This document shows positions 1 through 7,273 of a stretch of DNA of 64,000 nt, in pieces. The position numbers were made by a program, and so were the translations under genes. The DNA comes from Emticicia sp. BO119 (GTDB lineage: Bacteria > Bacteroidota > Bacteroidia > Cytophagales > Spirosomataceae). Within the stretch, counting starts at the first letter, position 1. Every line of letters starts with the position of its first letter. The notes below the pieces were generated by a model. That model saw only the letters and a program-made list of their open reading frames with translations. It was not told the origin of the DNA and made no database searches. The stretch lies in NCBI RefSeq assembly GCF_013912375.1, contig NZ_JACETV010000004.1, positions 248,001 to 312,000 on the forward strand, in the 5' to 3' direction.

Positions 1-149
1 ATCTTGAAAAGCATGGTGATAACCTGTTAATCAGCAGTATCATTGATAACCTCACCAAAGGAGCCTCAGGACAGGCGGTACAGAATATGAACCTGATTTT
101 TGGCTTAGATGAAACCGCAGGGTTGAAATTGAAACCGGTTGGGTTTTAA
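1..149 (+). CDS. argC: ArgC C-terminal end (partial): N-acetyl-gamma-glutamyl-phosphate reductase
   Basis: Only the last 48 codons are in the window; the frame opens at base 3 and ends in TAA at 147-149. The residues [12 protein letters not shown] followed by the phenylalanine-glycine of the C-terminal strand are the conserved closing motif of ArgC, which reduces N-acetylglutamyl phosphate to the semialdehyde in arginine synthesis. Other arginine genes would be expected upstream, outside the window. A strong hairpin follows the stop directly, so this is the end of the transcript. Identification rests on the C-terminal motif alone. Confidence 0.85.
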   Translation, partial: LEKHGDNLLISSIIDNLTKGASGQAVQNMNLIFGLDETAGLKLKPVGF

Positions 150-152
150 TAT

Positions 153-189
153 AAACAAAACAGGGTTCGTTCTAACCCTGTTTTGTTTT
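153..189. terminator. Bidirectional terminator between argC and kdsC
   Basis: A perfect 15-bp inverted repeat (153-167 with 174-188) around a 6-base loop; the arm AAACAAAACAGGGTT is A-rich outside and G-rich inside, giving a T tract on either strand. It starts three bases after the argC stop, and the kdsC stop codon (188-190) lies at its other edge, so it can serve both convergent genes. Confidence 0.85.
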
Positions 190-709
190 AAAATATCTTC
201 ATCCATTTCCCTTGTTCTTTCATTACCATTTCTATCACCTCTCTTACGGCCCCTTTCCCTCCGTCTTTTGTTGTACGATATAAAGCCACCTCCTGGATTT
301 CGTCTACCGCATCCGCAGGGCAAATTGAAAGCACATTTCTATGCTTCATAATCTCCCAATCAGGCAAATCATCTCCCATATAGATGGTTTGATCGGCTGT
401 TAAATTATTATCTATTAAATATTGGTCGAAAACAGACAATTTCTGGTCAGTTCGTATTCCTAAAAAAATATCTTTGATGCCTAATGGTGAAAGTCGTTCT
501 TTTACGCTTTCCTCTTTTCCCCCCGAAATGATAGCAATATGATAGCCCGATCTTACAGCTTTTCCCATCGCATAGCCATCTTTTACATTAAAAGTACGGG
601 CTAATTCGCCTCCTCGGAGGGCAAGTACGGTTGAGTCTGTTAATACACCGTCTATATCAAAAATAAAGGTAGTGATTTTACGAAGCTTGGATTTTAATTT
701 TAGGTTCAT
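188..709 (-). CDS. kdsC: KdsC-type HAD phosphatase: 3-deoxy-D-manno-octulosonate 8-phosphate phosphatase
   Basis: A 173-residue C0-type HAD phosphatase without a cap domain, the usual size of KdsC. Motif I is DIDGVLTD (D18, D20), motif II is the serine of IISGG (S62), and motifs III/IV are K90 and GDD (D113, D114). KdsC removes phosphate from Kdo-8-phosphate to give Kdo for lipid A core in the cytoplasm. The gene stands alone, convergent with argC and divergent from pbpC. Its stop lies in the shared terminator. A possible -7 box (TACCTTTG, minus strand, 761-768) lies about 50 bases upstream, at the edge of a palindromic element. Related sugar-phosphate phosphatases share these motifs, but this length and motif I favour KdsC. 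Confidence 0.85.
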   Translation of the reverse strand: MNLKLKSKLRKITTFIFDIDGVLTDSTVLALRGGELARTFNVKDGYAMGKAVRSGYHIAIISGGKEESVKERLSPLGIKDIFLGIRTDQKLSVFDQYLIDNNLTADQTIYMGDDLPDWEIMKHRNVLSICPADAVDEIQEVALYRTTKDGGKGAVREVIEMVMKEQGKWMKIF

Positions 710-760
710 GAAAAATTATAGTGATTATAAGAGTCTCTTTAAAAATTGGATTTCGACCTA

Positions 761-768
761 CAAAGGTA
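761..768 (-). promoter_or_regulatory. Possible kdsC -7 box
   Basis: On the minus strand this reads TACCTTTG, a full match to the Bacteroidota TAnnTTTG element, and would place transcription start about 45 bases before the kdsC ATG. No good TTTG lies 19-20 bases upstream, so the assignment is weak. Confidence 0.35.
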
Positions 769-860
769 TCTTTTTCAGATATACTGCGTTATATTTTTTC
801 ACCGTAGCTGCCGGCTACGTCTACAAAATATACCTTGCCTATCTAAAAAATATACTCTTT
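762..860. repeat. About 99-bp imperfect palindrome in the kdsC/pbpC intergenic region
   Basis: The left half (from 762) and the reverse complement of the right half (to 860) agree at roughly three quarters of positions. The centre is GTAGC (804-808) facing GCTAC (814-818), the middle blocks are TATATTTT and AAAATATA, and the outer blocks are a T-rich AAAGGTATC...CAGATA facing TATCTAAAAAATATAC. A 79-codon reading frame through it (672-911, plus strand) has hydrophobic stretches but no known features, and I do not call it a gene. The structure resembles a REP/MITE-type dispersed element; copy number cannot be judged from one window. Confidence 0.5.
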
Positions 861-949
861 TCGGTCAGAAAGACAAAATTTAAACAGACTCTAATCACAA
901 TATTCGTGTAAATTCGTTTAATTCATGTTAAATTCTAAAAAATAAATTC

Positions 950-3286
950 GTGTTTAAGTCTCTCTCTCAAAAACTTTTCCATTTCTTCCTCAAAAGCATT
1001 TATGGAAAAATAGTGATTGTATTACTGGGAGTAATGATTTTACTGAACCTGATTTTTCCGCTAAAAATAAACACAAAATACTCAACTCTGATTACATCTT
1101 CTGATGGCACATTGTTGCACGCCTTTCTAAGCCCTGACGATAAATGGCGTATGTATGTAGAGCTGAAAGAAATCACCCCAACCCTTCGTAAAGCCATTAT
1201 TACCAAAGAAGATAAATACTTCTATTATCATTTCGGTGTAAATCCTATTGCTATTATCAGGGCATTCTATAACAATGTTACAAAGGGCAGGCGAACTTCA
1301 GGTGCAAGCACCATTACCATGCAGGTTGTTCGTATGCTATATCCGAATAAAAGAACTTATTGGAATAAACTATCTGAAATAACTCGGGCTGTACAACTGG
1401 AGGTATTTTACTCAAAAGAAGAGATTCTGCAAATGTATCTCAATCTGGTGCCTTATGGGTCTAATATTGAGGGTATTAAATCAGCCTCTTATTTATATTT
1501 TCAGAAATCGCCTGATAGATTAAGTCTGGCAGAGGTAACTACGCTGGCTATTATACCTAATCGCCCAACAAGCCTGCAATTAGGCACAAAAAATCCTCTG
1601 ATTGTGCAAGAACGGAATAAATGGTTAGAGCGATTCAGAAGTGAAAAAGCCTTTGAGAATCAGTCGATTAATGACGCAATTAAAGAACCTCTTCATGTAA
1701 GCCGACACGAAGCGCCTAAGATGGTGCCACATTTAGCTTTAAGGCTCAAAAAGCAATATCCTGATGAGCCAACCATCAGGACCTATATTAAACAACCTGT
1801 ACAGGCAAAAGTAGAACAGATTGTTGGGAATTATGCCAATAGAGTTCGGGCGATGAATATTCATAATGCCGCGATTTTGATTATCAATAATGAAACCATG
1901 CAGGTAGAGAGTTATGTAGGTTCGGCAGATTTTTATAATAAAACTGATGGGGGGCAGGTAGATGGCATACAGGCCATTCGTTCACCAGGTAGCGCATTAA
2001 AGCCTGTGCTCTATGCTACGGCTTTTGATAAAGGAATTATTACGCCTAAGAATATCATTAATGATGTACCGACCAATTTCAGCGGATTTGAACCTGAAAA
2101 CTTTGATAAGAAGTTCAATGGTAAAGTAACAGTAGAATTTGCTTTGGCTAATTCGTTGAATATTCCGGCGGTAAAGGTCGTAAGAGATTTAGGTAAGAAA
2201 GAATTAATTGAAGTATTAAAGAAAGCCAGTTTCCAGACTATAAAAAAGCAGGAAAAGGATTTAGGGCTATCAATTGTATTAGGAGGCTGTGGTGTAACGC
2301 TGGAAGAAATGACCCAATTGTATGCAGTATTTGCCAATCAGGGAAAATGGGAGAGAGCAAGATTGAAAAGACAGGAGAAAGAAAGAAGAGGTGCTGCACC
2401 ATTAATTTCGCCAGAATCATGTTTCCTGACTACGCAGATTTTGTCTCAGATTAAACGACCTGATTTGCCTAATAATTTTGACTATACTTATCGCTTACCC
2501 AAAATCGCGTGGAAAACGGGTACTTCTTTTGGTAAACGCGATGCATGGAGCATTGGTTATAATAAGAAATACACGATTGGTGTTTGGGTGGGTAACTTTT
2601 CGGGAGAAGGTGTTCCCGAATTGAGTGGGGCAGAAATAGCCACTCCCTTGCTATTTCAAATCTTCAATAGTATTGATTACAATTCAAGCAATGAATGGTT
2701 TCAGCAACCGAAGAGTGTAGTCTCTCGTCAGGTCTGTGCCGAATCAGGTGATTTGCCGAATGAGTATTGCTCTAATAAGATTCTGGATTATTCTATCCGA
2801 AATGTTTCTCATACCCTTAAGTGTAACCATATCAAGAAGTTTTTTGTCAATTATGCTGAGTCTCTCAGTTATTGCACGCAGTGCTTACCGATTGATGGCA
2901 ATTATAAGGAGAAAAACTACATGAACTATGCTCCTGAATTGATTAGCTTCTATGAATTAAAGCATATTCTTTATGAGCGGATTCCGCCGCATAATCCGGC
3001 TTGTACAAGAGTTTTTGGGGCTATAGATAACCGACCGATAATTACTAATCCAAACGAGGGTAGCGAATACTATATCAATGCCAAAGACCCTCAGCAAATG
3101 CAATTGGCTTGTCAGGCGGCTAATGACGTGAAAGAAGTATATTGGTACCTTAATGATAAATTGCTTAAAAAGTCTAAGGCTAATCAACCCGTCTTTTTTA
3201 TACCCACAGCCGGTAAGCTAAGAATTTCGTGTACTGATGATAAAGGCAGAAGCAGTACAATTTCTGTAATGGTTAAAACCGAATAA
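950..3286 (+). CDS. pbpC: Penicillin-binding protein 1C (bifunctional transglycosylase/transpeptidase)
   Basis: A 778-residue class A PBP. Residues about 18-36 form the single N-terminal membrane anchor. The GT51 glycosyltransferase follows with EDKYFYYHFG (E87) and GASTITMQV. The transpeptidase has SxxK as S348-A-L-K351, SxN as S402-L-N404 and KTG at 522-524. The C-terminal region after about 600, with paired cysteines and an Ig-like end, fits the BiPBP_C domain of PBP1C. It polymerises and crosslinks peptidoglycan in the periplasm. The start is GTG at 950; the next in-frame ATG lies inside the membrane helix and the ATG at 925 is out of frame. The alpha-2-macroglobulin gene often paired with pbpC is absent here. 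Confidence 0.92.
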   Translation: MFKSLSQKLFHFFLKSIYGKIVIVLLGVMILLNLIFPLKINTKYSTLITSSDGTLLHAFLSPDDKWRMYVELKEITPTLRKAIITKEDKYFYYHFGVNPIAIIRAFYNNVTKGRRTSGASTITMQVVRMLYPNKRTYWNKLSEITRAVQLEVFYSKEEILQMYLNLVPYGSNIEGIKSASYLYFQKSPDRLSLAEVTTLAIIPNRPTSLQLGTKNPLIVQERNKWLERFRSEKAFENQSINDAIKEPLHVSRHEAPKMVPHLALRLKKQYPDEPTIRTYIKQPVQAKVEQIVGNYANRVRAMNIHNAAILIINNETMQVESYVGSADFYNKTDGGQVDGIQAIRSPGSALKPVLYATAFDKGIITPKNIINDVPTNFSGFEPENFDKKFNGKVTVEFALANSLNIPAVKVVRDLGKKELIEVLKKASFQTIKKQEKDLGLSIVLGGCGVTLEEMTQLYAVFANQGKWERARLKRQEKERRGAAPLISPESCFLTTQILSQIKRPDLPNNFDYTYRLPKIAWKTGTSFGKRDAWSIGYNKKYTIGVWVGNFSGEGVPELSGAEIATPLLFQIFNSIDYNSSNEWFQQPKSVVSRQVCAESGDLPNEYCSNKILDYSIRNVSHTLKCNHIKKFFVNYAESLSYCTQCLPIDGNYKEKNYMNYAPELISFYELKHILYERIPPHNPACTRVFGAIDNRPIITNPNEGSEYYINAKDPQQMQLACQAANDVKEVYWYLNDKLLKKSKANQPVFFIPTAGKLRISCTDDKGRSSTISVMVKTE

Positions 3287-3292
3287 AACAAA

Positions 3293-3320
3293 AGAGAGGA
3301 ACTCTTGCGAATTCCTCTCT
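3293..3320 (-). terminator. Terminator of ahcY (convergent with pbpC)
   Basis: Nine-bp arms AGAGAGGAA (3293-3301) and TTCCTCTCT (3312-3320). On the minus strand the stem is followed by TTTTGTTTT, so it terminates ahcY transcripts; it begins just seven bases after the pbpC stop but lacks a T tract on the plus strand. Confidence 0.75.
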
Positions 3321-3343
3321 GTGCGTTGAATATCTCAGCAATA

Positions 3344-4654
3344 TTAATAACGGTACATTTCGGATTTGAATGGACCCTCAACTGTTACACCGATGTAAGC
3401 GGCCTGATCTTCATTCAAGGTATCTAATTTAGCACCTACATGAGCCAAATGGAAAGCAGCTACTTTCTCATCTAATTGCTTAGGCAATACATATACTTTA
3501 TTTTCATATTTATCGCTGTAAGTCCACAATTCGATTTGTGCCAATGTCTGATTCGAGAATGAGCAAGACATTACAAATGATGGGTGACCCATAGCACAAC
3601 CTAAATTTACTAAACGACCTTCGGCCAGAATAATGATTTCTTTCCCATCTACTTCATACATATCAACCTGTGGCTTGATAGTAGATTTTGTGTGTCCGTA
3701 GTTTTTGTTCAACCAGGCCATATCGATTTCGTTATCGAAGTGACCAATGTTACAAACCACAGCTTTATCACGCATAGCTTTGAAATGACGGTCACGGATA
3801 ATGTCGATGTTTCCAGTAGCTGTTACAAAGATATTTGCACGTGCGGCGGCTTCGTCCATCGTAACTACCTCGTAACCGTCCATTGCTGCCTGAAGCGCAC
3901 AGATTGGGTCGATTTCGGTTACTAATACTCTACAACCTGCGCCACGCAATGAATCCGCAGAACCTTTACCTACATCACCATAACCTGCTACAACCGCTAC
4001 TTTACCAGCCAGCATCAGGTCTGTTGCACGACGAATCGCATCAACTAATGACTCACGACAACCGTATTTATTATCAAATTTAGATTTGGTTACAGAGTCG
4101 TTTACGTTGATAGCCGGTAAGTGTAATGTGCCGTTTCTCTGACGTTCGTACAGACGGTGAACACCTGTAGTTGTTTCTTCTGATAGACCTTTGATATCGC
4201 CAATTAACTCAGGATATTTGTCAAACACCATATTGGTTAAATCACCACCATCATCAAGAATCATGTTTAATGGTTTTTGTTCTTCGCCAAAAAACAAGGT
4301 CTGCTCAATACACCAGTCAAATTCTTCTGCTGTTTGTCCTTTCCAGGCATACACCTGAATACCCGCAGCAGCAATAGCAGCGGCAGCATGGTCTTGTGTT
4401 GAGAAGATATTACATGACGACCAAGTAACTTCAGCACCTAATTCTACCAATGTTTCAATCAAAACCGCAGTCTGGATAGTCATGTGTAAGCAACCTGCTA
4501 CACGTGCACCTGCTAAAGGTTTAGATGGGCCATATTCTTTACGGATAGACATCAAGCCTGGCATTTCTGCTTCGGCTAATTTGATTTCTTTACGACCCCA
4601 ATCGGCAAGGGCTATGTCTTTTACTTTGTAAGGAATGTAATTTTTTGTTGACAT
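3344..4654 (-). CDS. ahcY: Adenosylhomocysteinase (S-adenosyl-L-homocysteine hydrolase)
   Basis: A 436-residue enzyme of the methyl cycle, splitting S-adenosylhomocysteine into adenosine and homocysteine in the cytoplasm. Visible family features: HMTIQ near 57-61, the DDGGD block at 134-138, the NAD-binding GYGDVGKG at 224-231 and the canonical C-terminus KSEMYRY at 430-436. The length fits the family. It is monocistronic between its own terminator and a long leader with a TAATTTTG -7 box at 4718-4725. No riboswitch that I recognise lies in the roughly 60-base leader. Confidence 0.96.
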   Translation of the reverse strand: MSTKNYIPYKVKDIALADWGRKEIKLAEAEMPGLMSIRKEYGPSKPLAGARVAGCLHMTIQTAVLIETLVELGAEVTWSSCNIFSTQDHAAAAIAAAGIQVYAWKGQTAEEFDWCIEQTLFFGEEQKPLNMILDDGGDLTNMVFDKYPELIGDIKGLSEETTTGVHRLYERQRNGTLHLPAINVNDSVTKSKFDNKYGCRESLVDAIRRATDLMLAGKVAVVAGYGDVGKGSADSLRGAGCRVLVTEIDPICALQAAMDGYEVVTMDEAAARANIFVTATGNIDIIRDRHFKAMRDKAVVCNIGHFDNEIDMAWLNKNYGHTKSTIKPQVDMYEVDGKEIIILAEGRLVNLGCAMGHPSFVMSCSFSNQTLAQIELWTYSDKYENKVYVLPKQLDEKVAAFHLAHVGAKLDTLNEDQAAYIGVTVEGPFKSEMYRY

Positions 4655-4717
4655 TATCTTTTAAGTTAATTTATCCTTAATAAATTGTTAATTTAGTTGG
4701 TTTTTCTAAATTACTGA

Positions 4718-4725
4718 CAAAATTA
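4718..4725 (-). promoter_or_regulatory. ahcY -7 promoter element
   Basis: The minus strand reads TAATTTTG, a perfect TAnnTTTG match, 64 bases before the ahcY ATG. At the expected 19-base spacing the -33 position reads TTTA rather than TTTG. The surrounding 4655-4951 gap is AT-rich and has no coding potential. Confidence 0.5.
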
Positions 4726-4790
4726 GGATAAATTATTGTTAAAATAAATTTTATTTGGATAATTTTATTTAGGGGCAAGAAAACTGTGTG

Positions 4791-4876
4791 TCACGATTTT
4801 TTAAATAGTCAATTGATGACTAATGGGTTGAATTTAATCTTATAATAAGAAGCTTTTACGATTTGAAAAATCGTGA
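4791..4876. repeat. 86-bp segment closed by 11-bp inverted arms, with a nested hairpin
   Basis: TCACGATTTTT at 4791-4801 is the exact inverted copy of AAAAATCGTGA at 4866-4876. The right arm can instead fold locally: ACGATTT (4858-4864) pairs with AAATCGT (4868-4874). Two mutually exclusive folds are therefore possible. No target-site duplication is visible at the edges. It lies between the ahcY promoter and the terminator of the next gene. Confidence 0.4.
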
Positions 4877-4886
4877 TACAAAAAAT

Positions 4887-4912
4887 CCCTGTTCCACGTG
4901 AATAAAACAGGG
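4887..4912 (-). terminator. Terminator of the 4952-5893 gene
   Basis: Arms CCCTGTT (4887-4893) and AACAGGG (4906-4912) with a 12-base loop, followed on the minus strand by ATTTTTTGT. The AACAGGGTT arm resembles that of the argC/kdsC terminator. The loop and one arm contain a parS-like sequence, listed separately. Confidence 0.7.
4890..4905 (+). promoter_or_regulatory. parS-like sequence (candidate ParB binding site)
   Basis: The bases TGTTCCACGTGAATAA match the widely conserved chromosomal parS 16-mer TGTTnCACGTGAAACA at 14 of 16 positions, with an unbroken 13-base core. The two mismatches are in the last four bases, so the palindrome is imperfect. It overlaps a rho-independent terminator, which could alone explain the outer bases but not the CACGTGAA core. 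Function is inferred only from sequence. Confidence 0.4.
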
Positions 4913-4951
4913 TTGTAGGTTTTATGATGTCAAAAACTGTGGAAGATTTTG

Positions 4952-5893
4952 TTATAACTCCTTTATCCATTCCTGGGCTATTTCTCTGAAAGCCATTGTA
5001 GCTGGTTTACCAATTCGATAGCATTGTTTCCAGATTCTTGATTTTTCTCTGTAAGCTTCATTTTCAAAGTTTTCAAAACCATTCGATTGTTTTAGTACTT
5101 TCGCACCGAAATCTACATCAGCCGATTCATCTAAAAATTGTTGCAGCTGTAATTTGATATTGGCTTTATAGTCTTTCTTTGCAGCAGCCTGAGCCAATAG
5201 CTCTTCATTAGATATTTTATTGCTTTCAATTTCTGATTCTACCGATTGCTCTGCCATTATTCGGGCATATTGCTTATTAAATTCAACAGGATTTGATTTT
5301 AAGAGTGGTTTAATTTTCAGAATTGCCTGTGCATTATCATAACCACGTTTGTAAAGGGTCTGCATACTTTTAAAGGCTTGTTTTTCTTCTGCTGATGCGC
5401 TATTCAAGTCTTTACTATTAATATCATCTAAAGCCTTTTTACTGTTTTCTGCAATGGATTCCTGCAAAGGGAATAATTGATTGGTAAATTCAGGCATTTT
5501 AGAGATAGTCTGTATTGACACCAGATTGCTATTGTAATCATTTTCATACTTTTCCTTCATTTCAGCCGAATTCCTGTCAGTGTTTCTGAGGTCTTGTGCT
5601 AAACTTTTTTCGTAATCAGCTTTAAAACTGGCCCCCATTACCAATGCCTTTACCATTTTGCCCAACATTTTAGCAGCAGAGGCCTGTTCGGCCGCTGGAA
5701 TACTCATACAAGCTTTTTTAATAGTGGGGGAGTAATAGAACTTAAAACCCGGAAACTCTTTAAATGAAGCCAACAAGGTTATCTGGCTTTTAAATTCTTC
5801 CTGATTCGTTCCGAATCGGTTCAAATCATCAAAAGTAAAATGGAGCGAAACTACTCCTATCAACAGGACAAATAATAAGGTTAGTTTTTTCAT
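4952..5893 (-). CDS. Secreted helical protein of unknown function
   Basis: A 313-residue protein I do not recognise. Residues 1-18 (MKKLTLLFVLLIGVVSL) form a signal peptide without an obvious lipobox. The rest is charged, rich in A, K, E, N and S, and looks almost wholly alpha-helical, with long amphipathic stretches at about 80-260. Two cysteines (one in KKACMSI, one in WKQCYR) could pair in the periplasm. It is monocistronic with its own terminator, and its upstream neighbour is a decayed remnant. No catalytic motif is visible. It is real by its signal peptide, length and terminator. Confidence 0.7.
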   Translation of the reverse strand: MKKLTLLFVLLIGVVSLHFTFDDLNRFGTNQEEFKSQITLLASFKEFPGFKFYYSPTIKKACMSIPAAEQASAAKMLGKMVKALVMGASFKADYEKSLAQDLRNTDRNSAEMKEKYENDYNSNLVSIQTISKMPEFTNQLFPLQESIAENSKKALDDINSKDLNSASAEEKQAFKSMQTLYKRGYDNAQAILKIKPLLKSNPVEFNKQYARIMAEQSVESEIESNKISNEELLAQAAAKKDYKANIKLQLQQFLDESADVDFGAKVLKQSNGFENFENEAYREKSRIWKQCYRIGKPATMAFREIAQEWIKEL

Positions 5894-5903
5894 GTTTTTT
5901 TAT

Positions 5904-6134
5904 TTAAAATTTTAAAGCCTTTGCTAAAGCCTTTACAGCATCAATTTCAGACTGATTGGCTACATCAACTACCCGTATTCCTACTATCCATCACTATGTG
6001 CATTTTTTCATTAAGCTTAATTCACTGCTACTATATCATTGCAAACAGGTATTCATAAAACGCTTTCCATCTAAATTCATCCAGGAAGAATCTGGTAGAC
6101 CTGATGTTTTATTAGCCACAGTTTCTGGTGGGAT
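5904..6134 (-). pseudogene. Decayed remnant of an unidentified gene
   Basis: This gap holds two short minus-strand peptide stretches in different frames, both coding-like and both bounded by stops. The first (6036-6134, about 32 codons) starts directly after an in-frame TAA and contains GLPDSSWMNLDGKRFMN. The second (5904-5990) ends in a stop 10 bases from the next gene's ATG and contains RVVDVANQSEIDAVKALAKA, which looks like a protein C-terminus. I cannot name the family. The remaining gap, 6135-6296, shows neither a gene nor a motif I can support. An opposite-strand frame at 5956-6138 is probably a shadow. Confidence 0.35.
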
Positions 6135-6296
6135 TTAGCAGCTCATTTTGCTTTTTGTGAGGATAGATGGCTTTAAATAAGCCCCTGAAAAATGGATGTT
6201 ATACACAGTACTTTGGCTTTTTAGTCATGGCAACAACAAAAGGGGAAAAAATAAGTCTTTCTCCCAAGCAATAAAATATCATTAATGAAATTGGGA

Positions 6297-6956
6297 TTAA
6301 TTGTTCTTCAGGTGCATCTTCCCTTCAGTCAGGATAATCTCGTCTTTTTTGTCTTGTTTCTTGTAACCGTTACCCTCCGGGTCAATGTTTGAGTCGAAAC
6401 CAGTAGCTTGAGTAATGACTTTGCTTTCCATTTTGTCTTTCAATCGGCCTAAGCCGCCGAATACGGTTGCAGACGTTTTCTCTTTCCAGTAAGTACCCGC
6501 CAATTTGCTACTGAAAGTTATATCGATAAAACCATCCCCATTATTTTTCACTTCCAGCGTTTCGTCATTATTCTGTGACTCACCCATGTGGTATTCCATG
6601 CGAGGTTCTTTGATTTCTTCAACGTATCTGATAGCCGCAATACCTTTGTATTTGCCTAAATCCTGTGCTTTTTTGATATTTTCTTTGGTATCTGGGTGGT
6701 CTGCGTTTACAATCAGATAAGTACCTGATTCTACGGCGGAACGACCATAGAAATCACCTAACCAGATTCTTACCATTTTGTCTGGTTTGTTAGAGTTGCC
6801 TGTAAAATAGCCATAATTGCCGATTTTAATCTGGCGGGGCTGTGTTTTATATTCAGTGCCATTAATCATGACACTCATGGTGTTATCGTTTGACATCTGT
6901 GCAAAAGTATTTGCCGTAACAAGAAGCAGAATGATGAATGCGTAAGAGGTTTTCAT
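6297..6956 (-). CDS. Secreted protein of unknown function
   Basis: A 219-residue protein with a clear signal peptide (MKTSYAFIILLLVTANTFAQ, cleavage after about 19). The mature part is rich in glycine and charged residues and probably beta-rich, with a closing lysine/asparagine-rich tail. There is no cysteine pair, lipobox or catalytic motif I can name. It stands alone: downstream lies the remnant region and upstream a 317-base gap with palindromes. Proteins of this kind occur as lineage-specific hypotheticals in Cytophagales; that is a general expectation and not a match I could check. Confidence 0.7.
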   Translation of the reverse strand: MKTSYAFIILLLVTANTFAQMSNDNTMSVMINGTEYKTQPRQIKIGNYGYFTGNSNKPDKMVRIWLGDFYGRSAVESGTYLIVNADHPDTKENIKKAQDLGKYKGIAAIRYVEEIKEPRMEYHMGESQNNDETLEVKNNGDGFIDITFSSKLAGTYWKEKTSATVFGGLGRLKDKMESKVITQATGFDSNIDPEGNGYKKQDKKDEIILTEGKMHLKNN

Positions 6957-7273
6957 GTATTTACTGATTAAATGTATTAGATAATGATGGGAAACAATTC
7001 CCGAAAGATTATGCTAATAACGCCATTCCTGATTGAGAGTATAAGTTTTTAATGATTATTGGTCTATAAAATTTACTGAAAGGTCGAAAGTATTTATTTT
7101 TGGTTGTCCTGTATTTAATAGATGCTCTAATTGGTTTAACCAAGTGTATCATTGAATCAATAATTGGATTGATATCAAATTAAAAATCAGGCTATCTGAT
7201 TAAATAGCAAGGATTTGTCTTTTGATTTTTGTTATATTTGGTTATTCTATTTCAACTATTCTAAACCTTAACT
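6957..7273. other. Divergent intergenic region with several palindromes
   Basis: No gene is visible. The region holds GGGAA/TTCCC (6989-7002), a 13-base palindrome TTGGTTTAACCAA (7131-7143), TTGATATCAA (7169-7178) and AATCAG/CTGATT (7185-7201), then the -7 box of the downstream esterase gene. The last three lie within about 100 bases upstream of that box, where an activator or repressor would bind. Confidence 0.4.
7233..7240 (+). promoter_or_regulatory. -7 box for the esterase/SMP-30 gene
   Basis: TATATTTG is a perfect TAnnTTTG match 34 bases before the ATG. The nearest upstream TTTG (7214-7217) leaves only 15 bases of spacing, shorter than usual, so the promoter may depend on an activator. 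Confidence 0.5.

Noticed and set aside
672-911. 79-codon plus-strand frame between kdsC and pbpC with hydrophobic stretches
   Set aside because: It overlaps the kdsC start in antisense and runs through a palindromic element; composition follows the palindrome rather than coding.
5956-6138. 60-codon plus-strand frame
   Set aside because: The coding-like signal in this gap is on the minus strand and broken; no start signal or neighbour supports the plus frame.
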